DNA of 64,000 nucleotides from Theropithecus gelada. Its lineage: Eukaryota; Chordata; Mammalia; Primates; Cercopithecidae. The stretch spans positions 159,054,526 to 159,118,525 of the forward strand of contig NC_037673.1 in NCBI RefSeq assembly GCF_003255815.1. The letters are read 5' to 3'. The translations under genes were made by a program, and so were the position numbers. The notes under the pieces are model-generated. The model made no database searches and was not told the origin of the DNA. It was given only the letters and a program-made list of their open reading frames with translations. Positions within the stretch are counted from its first letter, which is position 1. The number at the start of each line of letters is the position of its first letter. Positions 36,400-47,010 of this stretch are shown one piece after another.

Positions 36400-36895
36400 C
36401 TGTCCTAGTCATCTCCTGGAGACAATGTCTGAGCTCCTGGAATATCCTGCCTGATAATATTTCCATAAGCCCGAGGCCTTGGGCCATGCTATGGCAATTT
36501 GACCACATAAGTTTATCCTAACAGTATGATTTATAGTGAATACCTGATTTTGCTCTTGAGCTACAGTCTGGTGGGTGAAGTCAGTCACAGAAACACTGAA
36601 TGTGTGCATGACTGACAACCAGTAAAAACCCTGGTGACCAAAGCTGGGGGGAGCTTCCCTGATGGCCAATACTTTGCATGTGTTGTCCCACATTGCTGCT
36701 GGGAGAGATATGTGCATCCCCATGGGACTCCACTGGAGAGAAAAGCTTGTAGCTTGGTTTCTCCTGGCCTTCACCCCATGGGCCTTTTCCTTTTGCCGAT
36801 TCTAATCTCTACATCTGTTCTCTGTAATAAACAATAACTATTAGTATAGCAGCTTTTCTGAATCATGTGAATTGTTTCATTCAATCATTAGTTCC
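36400..36895 (+). mobile_element. Probable ERVL/ERV1 LTR relic
   Basis: 'ccctggtgaccaaagctggg', 'gtgttgtcccacattgctgc', 'ccatgggactccactggag' and AATAAA at 36826 match an LTR type known to me only by text. The 121-residue minus-strand frame here is antisense to it and is not a gene. Confidence 0.55.
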
Positions 36896-36904
36896 CAATC
36901 CATT

Positions 36905-37010
36905 AATTTGTTTATTCCTCATGATAACCCAATGAAGTTGGTTTGAGCTTTTACTTTCATCTCAGAGATGAGAAAACTAAGAGTTATTTTGCCAAAGGTG
37001 AAGCTAATCT
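36905..37010 (-). mobile_element. MIR SINE (antisense)
   Basis: 'cctcatgataacccaatgaa' and 'agatgagaaaactaagagtt' match MIR in reverse. Confidence 0.65.
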
Positions 37011-38201
37011 AGCAAAAATGGAAAATAAATAAGAAATAACAATTATTTCTTTATATTTGAATATTTAAATATTTCTACCTTTTAAGATAACAATCAAATA
37101 TAGGCATACCTTAGAGACATTTTGTGTTTCATTTCAGACCACTGAAATAAAGCAAATACCACAATAAAACAAGTTACAAATATTTTGTTGTTTTCCAGTG
37201 CATATAAAAGTTATGTTTACACTATGGTGTTGACTATTGTGTGCAATAGCATTATGTCTAAAATGTATACATACCTTAATTAAAAAATGCTTTGTTGCTA
37301 AAAATGTTAATAATTACCAGAGCCTTTAGCCAGCCATAATCTCTTTGCTGGTGGAGGATCTTGTTATAATGTTGATGAATGGTGATGGGTCAGGATAATG
37401 GTTGCTGAAGGCAGGGTTGGTTGAGACAATTTCTTAAAATAAAACAATGAAGTTTGCCATATCAGTTGATTATTTAGCGAAAGATTTCTCTGTAACATGC
37501 AATGCTGTTTGATAGCATTTTATGTCAAAACTGCTATAAACAGATGTACTGTCATCCAGTCTTTGTTGTTTCATTTATAGAGCACAGGCAGAATAAATTT
37601 AGCACGATTCTTAAGGGTCCTAGGATTTCTGGAATGTTAAATGAGCATTTACTTTAACTTAACATTACCAGCTGCCTTGACCCCTAACAAGAGGGTCAGC
37701 CTGTCCTTTGAAGCTTTGAAGCTGGACATTGACTTCTCCTCTTCATCTATGAAAGTCCTAGATGGCATCTTCTTCCAATAGAAGGCTATTTTATCTATAC
37801 TGAAAATCTGTTGTTTAGTGTTGCCACCTTCATCAATTATCTTAGCTAGATCTTCAGGATAACTTGTTGTAGCTTCTACATCAGTACTAACTGCTTCACC
37901 TTGTACTTTTATGGTTATGGAAACATTTTCTTTCCTTAAACTTCATGAACGAACCTCTGCTATTAATATTCAGAGATATTAATATCAACCTCTGCTGTTA
38001 ATTATTGGAATATAATATTCAAACTATTCTTCTGTAGCTTCTTTATCTTTCTCAGCCTTCATAGAATTGAAGAACTGAGGAACAGAATTGTTAGAGCCTT
38101 GCTCTAAATTAGTCTCTGGCTTAAGGGAATGTTGTGGATGGTTTGATCTATCCAGACCACTAAAACTTTATCCATGTCAACAATCAGGCGGTTTCACTTT
38201 T

Positions 38202-38360
38202 GTATCATTCATGTGTTCACTAGAGTAGCAATATACTCATTGATTACTTAGATTTATAGCTACTTAATAATATAGCTTATTGGAACAACTCGTCTGGGCA
38301 AGAGACATTTCTTTTTAGTCCTCTTTTATTCGTATCATTCATGTGTTCACTAGAGTAGCA
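38202..38360. repeat. Inverted templated insert between 29-bp direct repeats
   Basis: The transposon stretch starting GTATCATTCATGTG and ending AGAGTAGCA appears at 38202-38230 and again at 38332-38360 without a difference. Between them, 38231-38330 is a reverse-complement copy of 39074-39170 (about four substitutions and a 3-bp indel by eye), sequence from just outside the transposon end. Confidence 0.95.
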
Positions 38361-38746
38361 CTTTTACTTTCCTTCAAGAATTTCTCCTTTGCACCCACAA
38401 CTTGGCTAACTGTTTGGTGTCAAGGGGCCTAGCTTTCAGCCTATTGCAGTTTTTGGCATGCCTTCCTAACTAAGTTTGATCATTTCTAGCTTTTGATCTA
38501 GAGTGAGATATGTGTGACTCTTCCTTTCACTTGAACACTAGAGGCTATTGTAGGGCTATATTAACTGGCCTAATTTCAATATTGCTCTTGCTCAGGAAAT
38601 AGAGGGGTCCCGGGAGATGGAGGGAGATGGGGGAATAACTGGTTGGTAGAACAGTCGTAACACACACATTAATTAAGTACATTGTTTTATATTGACACAC
38701 TTTGTGGCACTTCAAGACAGTTACAAAAGTAACATCAAAGGTTACA

Positions 38747-38897
38747 GGCCAGGCGCGGTGGCTCACACCTGTCATCCCAGCACTTTGGGAAGCCGAGGCA
38801 GGTGGATCACTTGAACTCAGGAGTTCCAGACTGGCCTGGGCAACATGGTGAAACTGTGTCTCCACAAAAAATATGAAGATTAGCCAGGTGTGTTGGC
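38747..38897 (+). mobile_element. Alu left arm only, no tail
   Basis: Starts GGCCAGGCGCGGTGG and stops after 'gccaggtgtgttggca' where transposon sequence resumes at once. It has no A-tail or target duplication, and some transposon bases seem lost, so a deletion removed the rest or it entered by repair. Confidence 0.9.
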
Positions 38898-39073
38898 ATA
38901 TTGTGAGAATTTCCATAATTGACACAGAGACAGGAAGTGAGCAGATGCTGCTGAAAAGTGGCTTTGGTAGATTTGCTTGTTGCAGGGTCGCCACAAATCT
39001 TCAATTTGTAAACAATGCAGTATCTGCCATACATAATAAAACGAAGTATGACTGTATATAGATTGGAATGTGA

Positions 39074-39170
39074 AATAAAAGAGGACTAAAAAGAAATTTC
39101 TCTTGCCCAGACGAGTTGTTCCAACAAGCTCTATTAAGTAGCTATAAATCTAAGTAATCAACGAGTATAT
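39074..39170. repeat. Donor copy of the inverted insert at 38231-38330
   Basis: Unique-looking flank 20 bp outside the Tigger end that pairs as an inverted repeat with 38231-38330. It reads AATAAAAGAGGACTAAAAAG at its start. Confidence 0.92.
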
Positions 39171-39948
39171 TGTTACGATGTGGACAAGACATAAGTGCCA
39201 AAGCATCTAGCTGCAGCTTAACAGATCCTTAACCAAGCCCACATACAAACTGTGCTTTTAGCAATTATGTTAGAAACTATTTAGCCATCTGCTTTCTTTC
39301 TTTCCATACTGCTGATTTTATTGTGGGAAGCATTGTTCAGTGTTTAGAGATACCACAAAACATTCTAAATAATTTAAACATGAAAAGATTCCATATAAGA
39401 TCTTTGGAAGGATTAGGTAAATAGGTTAGAGATGGAGATTCCAGGAACACCACCACAGACCTCAATTAGCAAAAGGGTTGCTTCTTCTGCCATGGAAAGA
39501 AGGTCAGGAATTCGAGAAGACACCACCACCTCTGCTGGCTGTACCACATCCGTGTGCTGTGATCTCGGAATCATGAGGCTGCCACCAAGAAGTCGTGATG
39601 TCCCATGTCTTAAATCTCAGCAGTCACAAAGCTGAGGACTCCACACAAGAAATCCTCTATAGTTTCTGCAGAAAAAGCAAAAGAGAGAGCGAGATAAATG
39701 TTTTTAAGACTGTGCTGGATAGGAGAAAAGCTAAAAGCAGCAAAATTGTTACCACTATCTTATCATTCACTTCAGCTTTTCAAAGTTCACAGATCACTTC
39801 TGATGGTGAAATATAAATGGGATTGTAGCCTGGCTGCAATCAATGTTCCTTACCTCTCTGAGTACTGAAAGATAAACTAGAAAAAAGTTGGAGTGGATGA
39901 GTGAGTCAATCCAGAATATATACTTACCTCCCCTCCTATGCCCTTAAA
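39171..39948. other. No gene or repeat recognised
   Basis: Slightly more GC-rich stretch at 39430-39660 with short frames on the plus strand but no recognisable product. Confidence 0.4.
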
Positions 39949-39961
39949 GATTAGTTATGTT

Positions 39962-40264
39962 GCCGGGCACGGTGCCTCACCCCTATAATTCCAGCATTTT
40001 TGGATGCCAAGGCAAGCAGATCATGAGGTCAGGAGTTTGAGACCAGCCTGGCCAACATGGTGAAACCCCATCTCTACTATAAATACAAAAATTAGCCGGG
40101 TGTGGTGGCACTGGCCTGTAGTCCCAGTTACTCAGGAGGCTGAGGCAGGAGAATCATTTGAACCCAGGAGGTGGAGGTTGCAGTGAGTCAAGATCGTGCC
40201 ACTGCATTCCAGCCTGGGCAACAGAGCAACACTCTGTCTCAAAAGAAAAAAAAAAAAAAAAAAG
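39962..40264 (+). mobile_element. AluS SINE
   Basis: Full dimer. GATTAGTTATGTT (39949-39961) and GATTAGTTACGTT (40265-40277) are its target duplication with one change. Confidence 0.95.
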
Positions 40265-40277
40265 GATTAGTTACGTT

Positions 40278-41701
40278 TTGCTAGGAAGAGTGAACAGTTA
40301 ATTTATAAGGTCAAAAAAATGCATAGATGCTGTGACTCTACTCTAATGAGCACCCCTCTCTCTTCACTCCAATTTAAGACTAAAGAAAATTCCTGATTCT
40401 TACCTGCTACTTTCTGAACTATTCTGAATTATTTTCAAGAATTGCCCTTCTACCTTTGCATTAATCCAAAACTTTGCTTCCAATCTCATTTTAAGACCTT
40501 TTATAAAAGCTTTCTTGATAATCCCTTCAAAACAGCAGTAGTTTTATTTTATTATTTGAATTCCTAATTCCCCAGCAGGCTATGGTAAACCGTTCCATGC
40601 TTAATTAAAAGAACTTGACTTAGTCTGTTCTAAAATCATTTCAAATATGTTAAGCCCGTCCTCTCTATTTAGATAATAAAATTTTAAAAGACTATATCAT
40701 ATATTGATTCCTCCTTTCAGATCCCAGAGAAACAGTTGCTTAGATACTTAAATTAATAAGCAGATTTCATTTATTTGGATAAGGTAGCACCTTTTGTAAG
40801 TATCTCTAATTCTTTTATTTCAACATACAGGCTAAATAAATGGCCTACAAGAGGCGTTCTTCTGACACAGCAGTTCAGAATATCTCCACCCAGCTTCATA
40901 ATTTTGCTTAACCGCTGAGCAACATTCAACTTCCTAACGGAATAAAAAAATCAGTTATTTCACTCAATTTCCTTTATCTCTTGCAAAGCTGAAGCAAAAA
41001 ATAAATAAAATATGTGTCCGCTCTCTTATTCATTTTTTCTCTAACGGATATCTTCCTTGCCTTTTCTATTTGATCTAAAATAAAAGTTGTGTTTATTATA
41101 ATCATAATATATAATAATTATAAATATTTTGCAAAAACAGAAAGGTATAGATGATATGAAAATCATTAACAATCCAGAAAAAGCATTTTAAACTTGTAAT
41201 TATATAATCCTTTAGTATTTATTACACAATCAGTGGTAAATATAAAGTCATGTATAATTATTTTAAATATTTATTTTTCTTAAAGACAAGATTACAAACT
41301 TTTTTAAAAATCTTGTAGATTTTTTAAGTTTCAAAATTTACTTTTTGAATAATGTGTAACAATATTTGCATGCTAGCATTTATTTATTTAAAGGCATTAG
41401 AGACTGTTTCTATTGTCATATATTCTGATTAGACTAATTTGATTTTATAGACCAGACACTCAAAGCAAATATTACTGAGCTATTAACAGATGTATGGACT
41501 CCATGGAAAGTGAATTGCTACTTTCAAAGCAAATATTTTAGGTTCACAACTACATCTATACATCCTAAAAAACAAATCTTTTGTTTTTATTTTAATTTGA
41601 GCCTCTTTCAAAAAGGTTTTTATTAGATCAATCTAAGTAGATTACTTGATGCTGATGCTTCTGAAATTAGGTTGAAACCACTGTCTCCTTTCTTCTTCTT
41701 C
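40278..41701. other. No gene or repeat recognised
   Basis: About 1.4 kb, very AT-rich from 40980 to 41400. Confidence 0.45.
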
Positions 41702-41998
41702 TTTTTTTTTTTTTGAGATGGAGTCTTGCTCTGTCACCCAGGCTGTGGTGCAGTGGCGAGATCTTGGCTCACTGCAACCTCTACCTCCCAGGTTCAAGCA
41801 ATTATCCTGCCTCAGCCTCCCGAGGAGCTGGGATTACAGGCACCTGCCACCATGCCCAGCTAATTTTTTTGTATTTTCAGTAGAGACGGGGTTTCACCAT
41901 GTTGGTCAGGCTGGTCTTGAACTCCTGACTTCAGGTGATCCACTTGCCTTGGCCTCCCAAAGTGCTGGGATTACAGATGTGAGCCACTGCGTCCAGCC
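41702..41998 (-). mobile_element. AluS SINE (antisense)
   Basis: Poly-T start and ending GCGTCCAGCC; full dimer. The 127-residue frame across it is Alu-derived. Confidence 0.94.
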
Positions 41999-43029
41999 TC
42001 AGGACATTTTTTTAAAGCACTTTCCACAAAACAAAGATGGAACCCTTATAGTTAAATGCAAAACTGACATTTGGATCATGGCACAAGTGGGAGAAGAGTG
42101 AATATTATAAATTTGTTCATTGATGAACAGACCAGGTGAAATAAAATGATTAAAGGAAGATGAGAGTTGGATCCTGTTGTTGCCATCCAGGCAACATGAT
42201 ACTGCATATCATGACATGTACCAGTCATCTGAAAATCACTGTTATGTATTTGGGGATGAGTTGCTGTTGTGGCAGAAGTGGTATCAGCAAAATACGTTCT
42301 TTTTTTTTTTTTTTTCATTCTATCCACCCTATATGGAAGCATCATATTTTCTTTATTTTACTTACCTTATTTTCTAAGTAAAATTACCTTTTAAAACCAT
42401 GATTTTTGTGGTTTTATTGGAGAAAGAAACTGATTGTTCCATTTCTCCATTATGGAAGTTAGCAACTCTCTAGCCAGTATTTACAGAGAAAGGGCTTTGA
42501 TTCTATTGATCAGAAGACTATGTAAAGAATTTCTATTTTCTGTGAACCTGGGAAGAACAAGAGAAGACAAGATGAAATCACCAAAGAGAAAACAAATAGT
42601 CTCTAAAAGATTAGTCTGGACAGAAACAACCTAAAGCAGAAAACAGCAAATATTCTACCATCTCTTCATAACCGTTAGTGTATATAGTGTGTATATGCCA
42701 GGGGCCATTGGGAAATGAAGGTATTCTCTTGTTTTTCCCCGCATTATGTACTTCAAAGACAAGGGAAAGATAAACAAGTACTACAGGTAGAAACAAACAC
42801 ATTTTAAAAATCTTTGGAATTACCTTATCAGCGTTATTGTTTTATTTTGATTGAAATTTCAGTTCAATTTGTACATTACAAATACATTTTATATTCCTAA
42901 TTTTGAAAATAATGACACATTGCTTGAGGCAATTTTTAGAATTACTAATTATTTCTGTCAAGTTGGAAAATTCAGAGTTAATATTATATACTATATGACT
43001 TTACAACAACTTATTAGCTAAGTAATATA
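41999..43029. other. No gene or repeat recognised
   Basis: Unique-looking. T16 run near 42300. Confidence 0.45.
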
Positions 43030-43125
43030 ATTATCAATTTTTGAATACAAAACTTACGATACGAAGAAGTTCAGTATCTTACCAAAAGTCACACAGCTAC
43101 TAAGGGATGGAAGCAATATTTATAA
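43030..43125 (-). mobile_element. MIR SINE fragment (antisense)
   Basis: 'agaagttcagtatcttacc' and 'aaaagtcacacagctactaa' match the MIR core in reverse. Confidence 0.6.
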
Positions 43126-43238
43126 CAACTCATTGTTAAAAATCTATATTAGGTCAAAAAAACACACACTTGCATGTCAAGAGTATATGCCTGTATTCTA
43201 TGGAGAAGCATGCCTTCAATATTCCAAAGAAGGTCCAT

Positions 43239-43555
43239 GGTGGCCAGGCGCGGTGGCTCATTCCTGTAATCCCAGCACTTCGAGAGGCCGAGGAGGGTGG
43301 ATCACGAGGTCAGGAGTTCAAGACCAACCTCGCCAACATGGTGAAACCCCATCTCTACTAAAAATACCAAAAATAGTTGGGCTTGGTGGTAGGCACCTGT
43401 AATTCCAGCTACTTGGGAGACTGAAGCAGGAGAATCATTTATCGTTTGAACTTGGGAGGTGGAGGTTGCAGGGAGCCAAGATCATGCCCTTGCACTCCAG
43501 CCTGGGTGACAGGGCAAGACTCCATCTCAGAAAAAACAAACAAACAAAAAAGAAT
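43239..43555 (+). mobile_element. Alu SINE with small internal insertion
   Basis: AAGAAGGTCCAT flanks it at 43227-43238 and 43556-43567. The right arm reads 'gagaatcatttatcgtttga', an internal 6-base duplication-like insertion. Confidence 0.95.
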
Positions 43556-43567
43556 AAGAAGGTCCAT

Positions 43568-43949
43568 AGCTACAGTTTCCACAGAACATGTACTGACAAC
43601 TGAAAAAAAAAAATGCAGGATATGCAAGTAAACAGTGATCAAAGGTCAAAAGACAAAACAACAGCAAAATTAGAACCAAATACTGGTTTAACGAGAAACA
43701 AAAGAACATACCTTTTTTAGTATGTTTAAGGTTATTAAAATAGTATCAAGTGAATGTATAAGAAGGACAGAGTTTTAAAACTGAAAAAGGATATATGCAA
43801 AAAGTGAATACAATTTGTTGAAATTTAACATCATAAAATGGATTAGGTAGATTAACTAACACATTTATCACAACTAAAGGACATATTAGTGAACTGTAAG
43901 ATAGGTCTGAAGAAATGTCTGACAATTATTATAAAAAGAGGAAAATACA
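43568..43949. other. Unassigned A-rich sequence
   Basis: No gene. Could be diverged L1 sequence leading into the element at 43950. Confidence 0.35.
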
Positions 43950-44394
43950 GTAACTCATTTTACTAAGTATTAATATATTATCTAAGTTCTAGGATAGAAT
44001 AGGATTAATGATTAATGAAGTGAGGTAATATTTTTTAAAAATGATAGCCCACAGCTAGTACAACAAGCCAAGCAATGGACATAAAAGATACACAAATTGA
44101 GAAGGAAGAAACAAAACTGTTTTTGTTTACAAATGCCATGATTGTCTATGTAGAAAATCTAAAAACATCAAACAAAAAATACCTTCTAGAACTAATAAAC
44201 AACAATAGGAAGGTTGCAGGATACAAGGTTCGTATACAAAAGTCATTTACTTTCCTATATAAAGTACTAGCAATAAACAAATTTAAAATTAAAAACAAAA
44301 TACCATTTATATTAGCAGCCCCAAAATGAAACAGGTCTAAATCTAACAAATATTTACAAGATCTGTATGAGAAAAACTATAAAACTCAGATTGG

Positions 44395-44460
44395 ATGCAG
44401 GGGGATAAATAGGCGGAGCACAAAACATTTTTAGTGAAATACTGTGTATAATATTATAAG
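44395..44460 (+). repeat. L1 3' UTR-like insert inside ORF2
   Basis: ORF2 is interrupted between 'tgagaaaaactataaaactc' and 'gatgaactaaatagg' by text that matches this element's own 3' UTR. 44415-44459 and 46699-46743 agree at about 38 of 45 positions, same orientation. Confidence 0.75.
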
Positions 44461-45083
44461 TTCAGAGATGAACTAAATAGGGAGACATTTCATGTTTATG
44501 AATAGGAAGATTCAATATTGTCAAGATATCTGTGTGTCCCGACATGATCTATACATTAAGTGCAATCCCAATCGAAATCATATAAGTTATTTCATGTATA
44601 GTGGCAAACTGAGTCTAAAGTGTATATAGAGAGGCAAAATTCCTAGAATAGTCAACCCAGTAGTGAAGAAGAACAAAGTTGAAGGGCTGATACTCCCTGA
44701 CTTCGAGACTTACTATAAAAGTTATAGTAATCAAAAACATGTGTATGTTGGTGAAGTAAGACACAAGGAGATCAACAGAACATACCAGAGAGCTCAGAAA
44801 TAGACCCACATAAATACAGTCAACTGATCTTTGAGAAAGGAACAAAGGCAGCAGAATGGAGAAAAGATAGTCTTTTCAGCAAATGTTGTTAAAACAACTA
44901 AACATCTACATGCAAAAAAATGCAAAAAAATAAATCTAGGCACAGAGTTTATACCCTTAGCAAAATTAGCTCAAAGTGAGTCCTAGACCTAAATGTAAAA
45001 TTAAAATTATAAAACTCTTAGAAGATAACATTAGAGAAAACCTAAATGATCTTGCAAATTTTGATGACTTTTAGATACAACAC

Positions 45084-45192
45084 TGTAACCACAATGCACC
45101 CATTCATTCAGAGCCACGTTGCAAATCACATAATCTAAGCATGTGCAGATGAACTGAGCATGCTCAATTGCAGTAAAGTTTTTTCCCCAGTG
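45084..45192. repeat. 109-bp foreign insert in L1 ORF2
   Basis: Flanked by ACAACAC on both sides (45077-45083 and 45193-45199), with L1 sequence on either side contiguous in the usual element. The interior matches no repeat I recognise and holds a 12-bp palindrome TGAGCATGCTCA (45155-45166). Confidence 0.7.
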
Positions 45193-45913
45193 ACAACACA
45201 AAATACACCACACCTAAATGAAATAATTGATAAACTGAGCTTCATTAAAATTTAAAATGTCTGCCTTATGAAAGACAATGTCAAAAAAATAAGAAAACAT
45301 GCTATAGACTAGAATAAAATATTCGCAGAAAAACATATCTAAGAAAGGACTGCTATCCAAAACATACAAAGAACTCCTAAAACAACTAAATCTTAAAATA
45401 GGCCAAAGATCTTACCAAAGAAGCTATACATATTGCAAATAAGCATATGCAAAGATGTTCCACATCATATGTCATCACGGAAATGCAAATAGGACAACAA
45501 TAAGATACCACTACAAACCTATAGAATGGTCAAAATCCAGAACACTTACAACACCAAATATTGGCAAGGGCGTGGAACAGCAGGAACTCTCATTCATTGC
45601 TGGTGGGAATGCAAAATGGTACAGCCTCTTTGGAAGACAGTTTGAAAGTTTCTTTCAAAACTAAACATCTTCTAATTATACTGTCCAGAAATTTCATTCT
45701 TTGGTATCTACTCAAAGGATTTAAAAGCATGCCCACACAAAAACCTTCACACACATGTTTTATAACAGCTTTATTCACAATAGCCAAAATTTGGAAAGAA
45801 CCAAGATATTTTTCAACAAGTGAATGCATCAATAAACTCCGGTAAATCCAGGAAATAAAACATAATTTGACACAAAAGGTAAATCAGTTATCAAGCCATG
45901 AAAATACATGGGA

Positions 45914-46225
45914 GGCTGGGCGTAGTGGCTGACATCTGTAATCCCAGTATTTCAGGAGGCCGAGGCGGGTGGATCACCTGAGGTCAGGAGTTCAAGACCA
46001 GCCTGACCAACATGATGAAAACCCGTCTCTATTAAAAATACAAAAATTAGCTGGGCATGGTGGGGTGCACCTGTAGTCCTAGCTACTCAGGAGGCTGAGA
46101 CAGGAGCATCACTTGAACACAGGAGGCGGAGGTTGCAGTGAAACAAGATCAGGCCACTGCACAGCCTGGGTGACAAAACGAGACTCTATCTCAAAAAAAA
46201 AAAAAAAAAAAAAAAAAGATAAAAA
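45914..46225 (+). mobile_element. AluS SINE
   Basis: Full dimer in the L1; AAAATACATGGGA before and AAAAGACATGGAA after are its worn target duplication. Long A-tail. Confidence 0.92.
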
Positions 46226-46363
46226 AAAAAAGACATGGAAAACTTAAATGCATATTACCAAGTGAAAGAAGCAAATGTGAAAAGGCTACACACTCTGTGA
46301 CTTCCTAGTATATGACATTCTGAAAAAGACAAACTTTGAAGACAGTAAAAAAAAATTTAGAGG

Positions 46364-46666
46364 GGCCGGGCGCGGTGGCTCACGCCTGTAATCCCAGCAC
46401 TTTGGGAGGCCGAGACGGGCGGATCACGAGGTCAGGAGATCGAGACCATCCTGGCTAACACGGTGAAACCCCGTCTCTACTAAAAAAATACAAAAAACTA
46501 GCCGGGCGAGGTGGCGGGCGCCTATAGTCCCAGCTACTCGGGAGGCTGAGGCAGGAGAATGGCGTGAACCCGGGAGGCGGAGCTTGCAGTGAGCTGAGAT
46601 CCGGCCACTGCACTCCAGCCTGGGTGACAGAGCAAGACTCCGTCTCAAAAAAAAAAAAAAAAAAAA
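46364..46666 (+). mobile_element. Young AluY of Old World monkey (AluYR-like) type
   Basis: AAAAATTTAGAGG flanks it perfectly at 46351-46363 and 46667-46679. Most CpGs survive. 'gccgggcgaggtggcgggc' and 'gagatccggccactgcac' differ from human AluY in the way I associate with cercopithecid lineages. It is the least decayed Alu here and could be polymorphic. Confidence 0.93.
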
Positions 46667-47010
46667 AAAAATTTAGAGGTTGCTAGGGGGCAGGAGGAGG
46701 AGCACAGAGCATTTTTAGTGAAATACTGTGTGTGGTACTGTAATGGTTGCTATATGTCACCATACATTTGTCCAAACCCAGAGAATGTACAACACCAAGA
46801 GTGAACTCTAATATAAATTATGGCCTTTGGGTGATTATGATCTGCTAAAGCATGTTCATCATTTGGAACAAATATACCACTCTGGTGGTGGATGTTGAAA
46901 ATTGGAGAAGCTATGCATGTGTGGGGACAGGGAGTATATGGGAAGTCTCTATACCTTCCTCTCAATTTTGCTACTAGTCTAAAACTGCCCTGAAAAAAAG
47001 AGTCTTTTAA

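Larger units (their letters stand above)
37101..39054 (-). mobile_element. Tigger1-type DNA transposon (pogo/Tc1-mariner)
   Basis: TA dinucleotides flank it. One end reads TAGGCATACCTTAGAG and the other CGAAGTATGACTG, worn copies of the CAGGCATACCTC terminal repeat. Transposase sequence is recognisable on the minus strand (for instance around 37660-37860 and 38380-38560) but full of stops. The centre has lost a part and the copy is about 2 kb against roughly 2.4 kb for a full one. It carries an Alu piece and a templated insert. Confidence 0.93.
43950..47010 (+). mobile_element. Long L1M LINE, ORF2 3' half and 3' UTR (sense)
   Basis: ORF2 landmarks in order: 'caggatacaaggttcgtata' (44217), 'caatattgtcaagatatc' (44512), 'tagacccacataaatacagt' (44801), 'gatgttccacatcatatgtc' (45453), 'tcattgctggtgggaatgca' (45593). 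The 3' UTR follows at 46676-47010 ('aatgtacaacaccaagagtg', 'tctcaattttgctactag'). It is cut by two Alus and two foreign inserts and its frame is broken. Confidence 0.9.

Noticed and set aside
36409..36774. A 121-residue minus-strand frame
   Set aside because: It lies antisense to LTR-like sequence with a sense poly(A) signal; no coding signature.
37930..38030. Repeated 'aacctctgct' words and a TATTAATAT inverted repeat in the Tigger as a further templated insert
   Set aside because: Possibly real, but too short and AT-rich to separate from local slippage.
38545..38994. A 149-residue minus-strand frame in the Tigger
   Set aside because: It crosses the Alu left arm and non-coding transposon end, not transposase.
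41718..42101. Frames with repeated Alu-like peptide words here and at 15435, 18795, 23583, 32824, 43133, 46424, 55129, 58340, 61350 and 62008
   Set aside because: All are translations of Alu elements in one or other strand.
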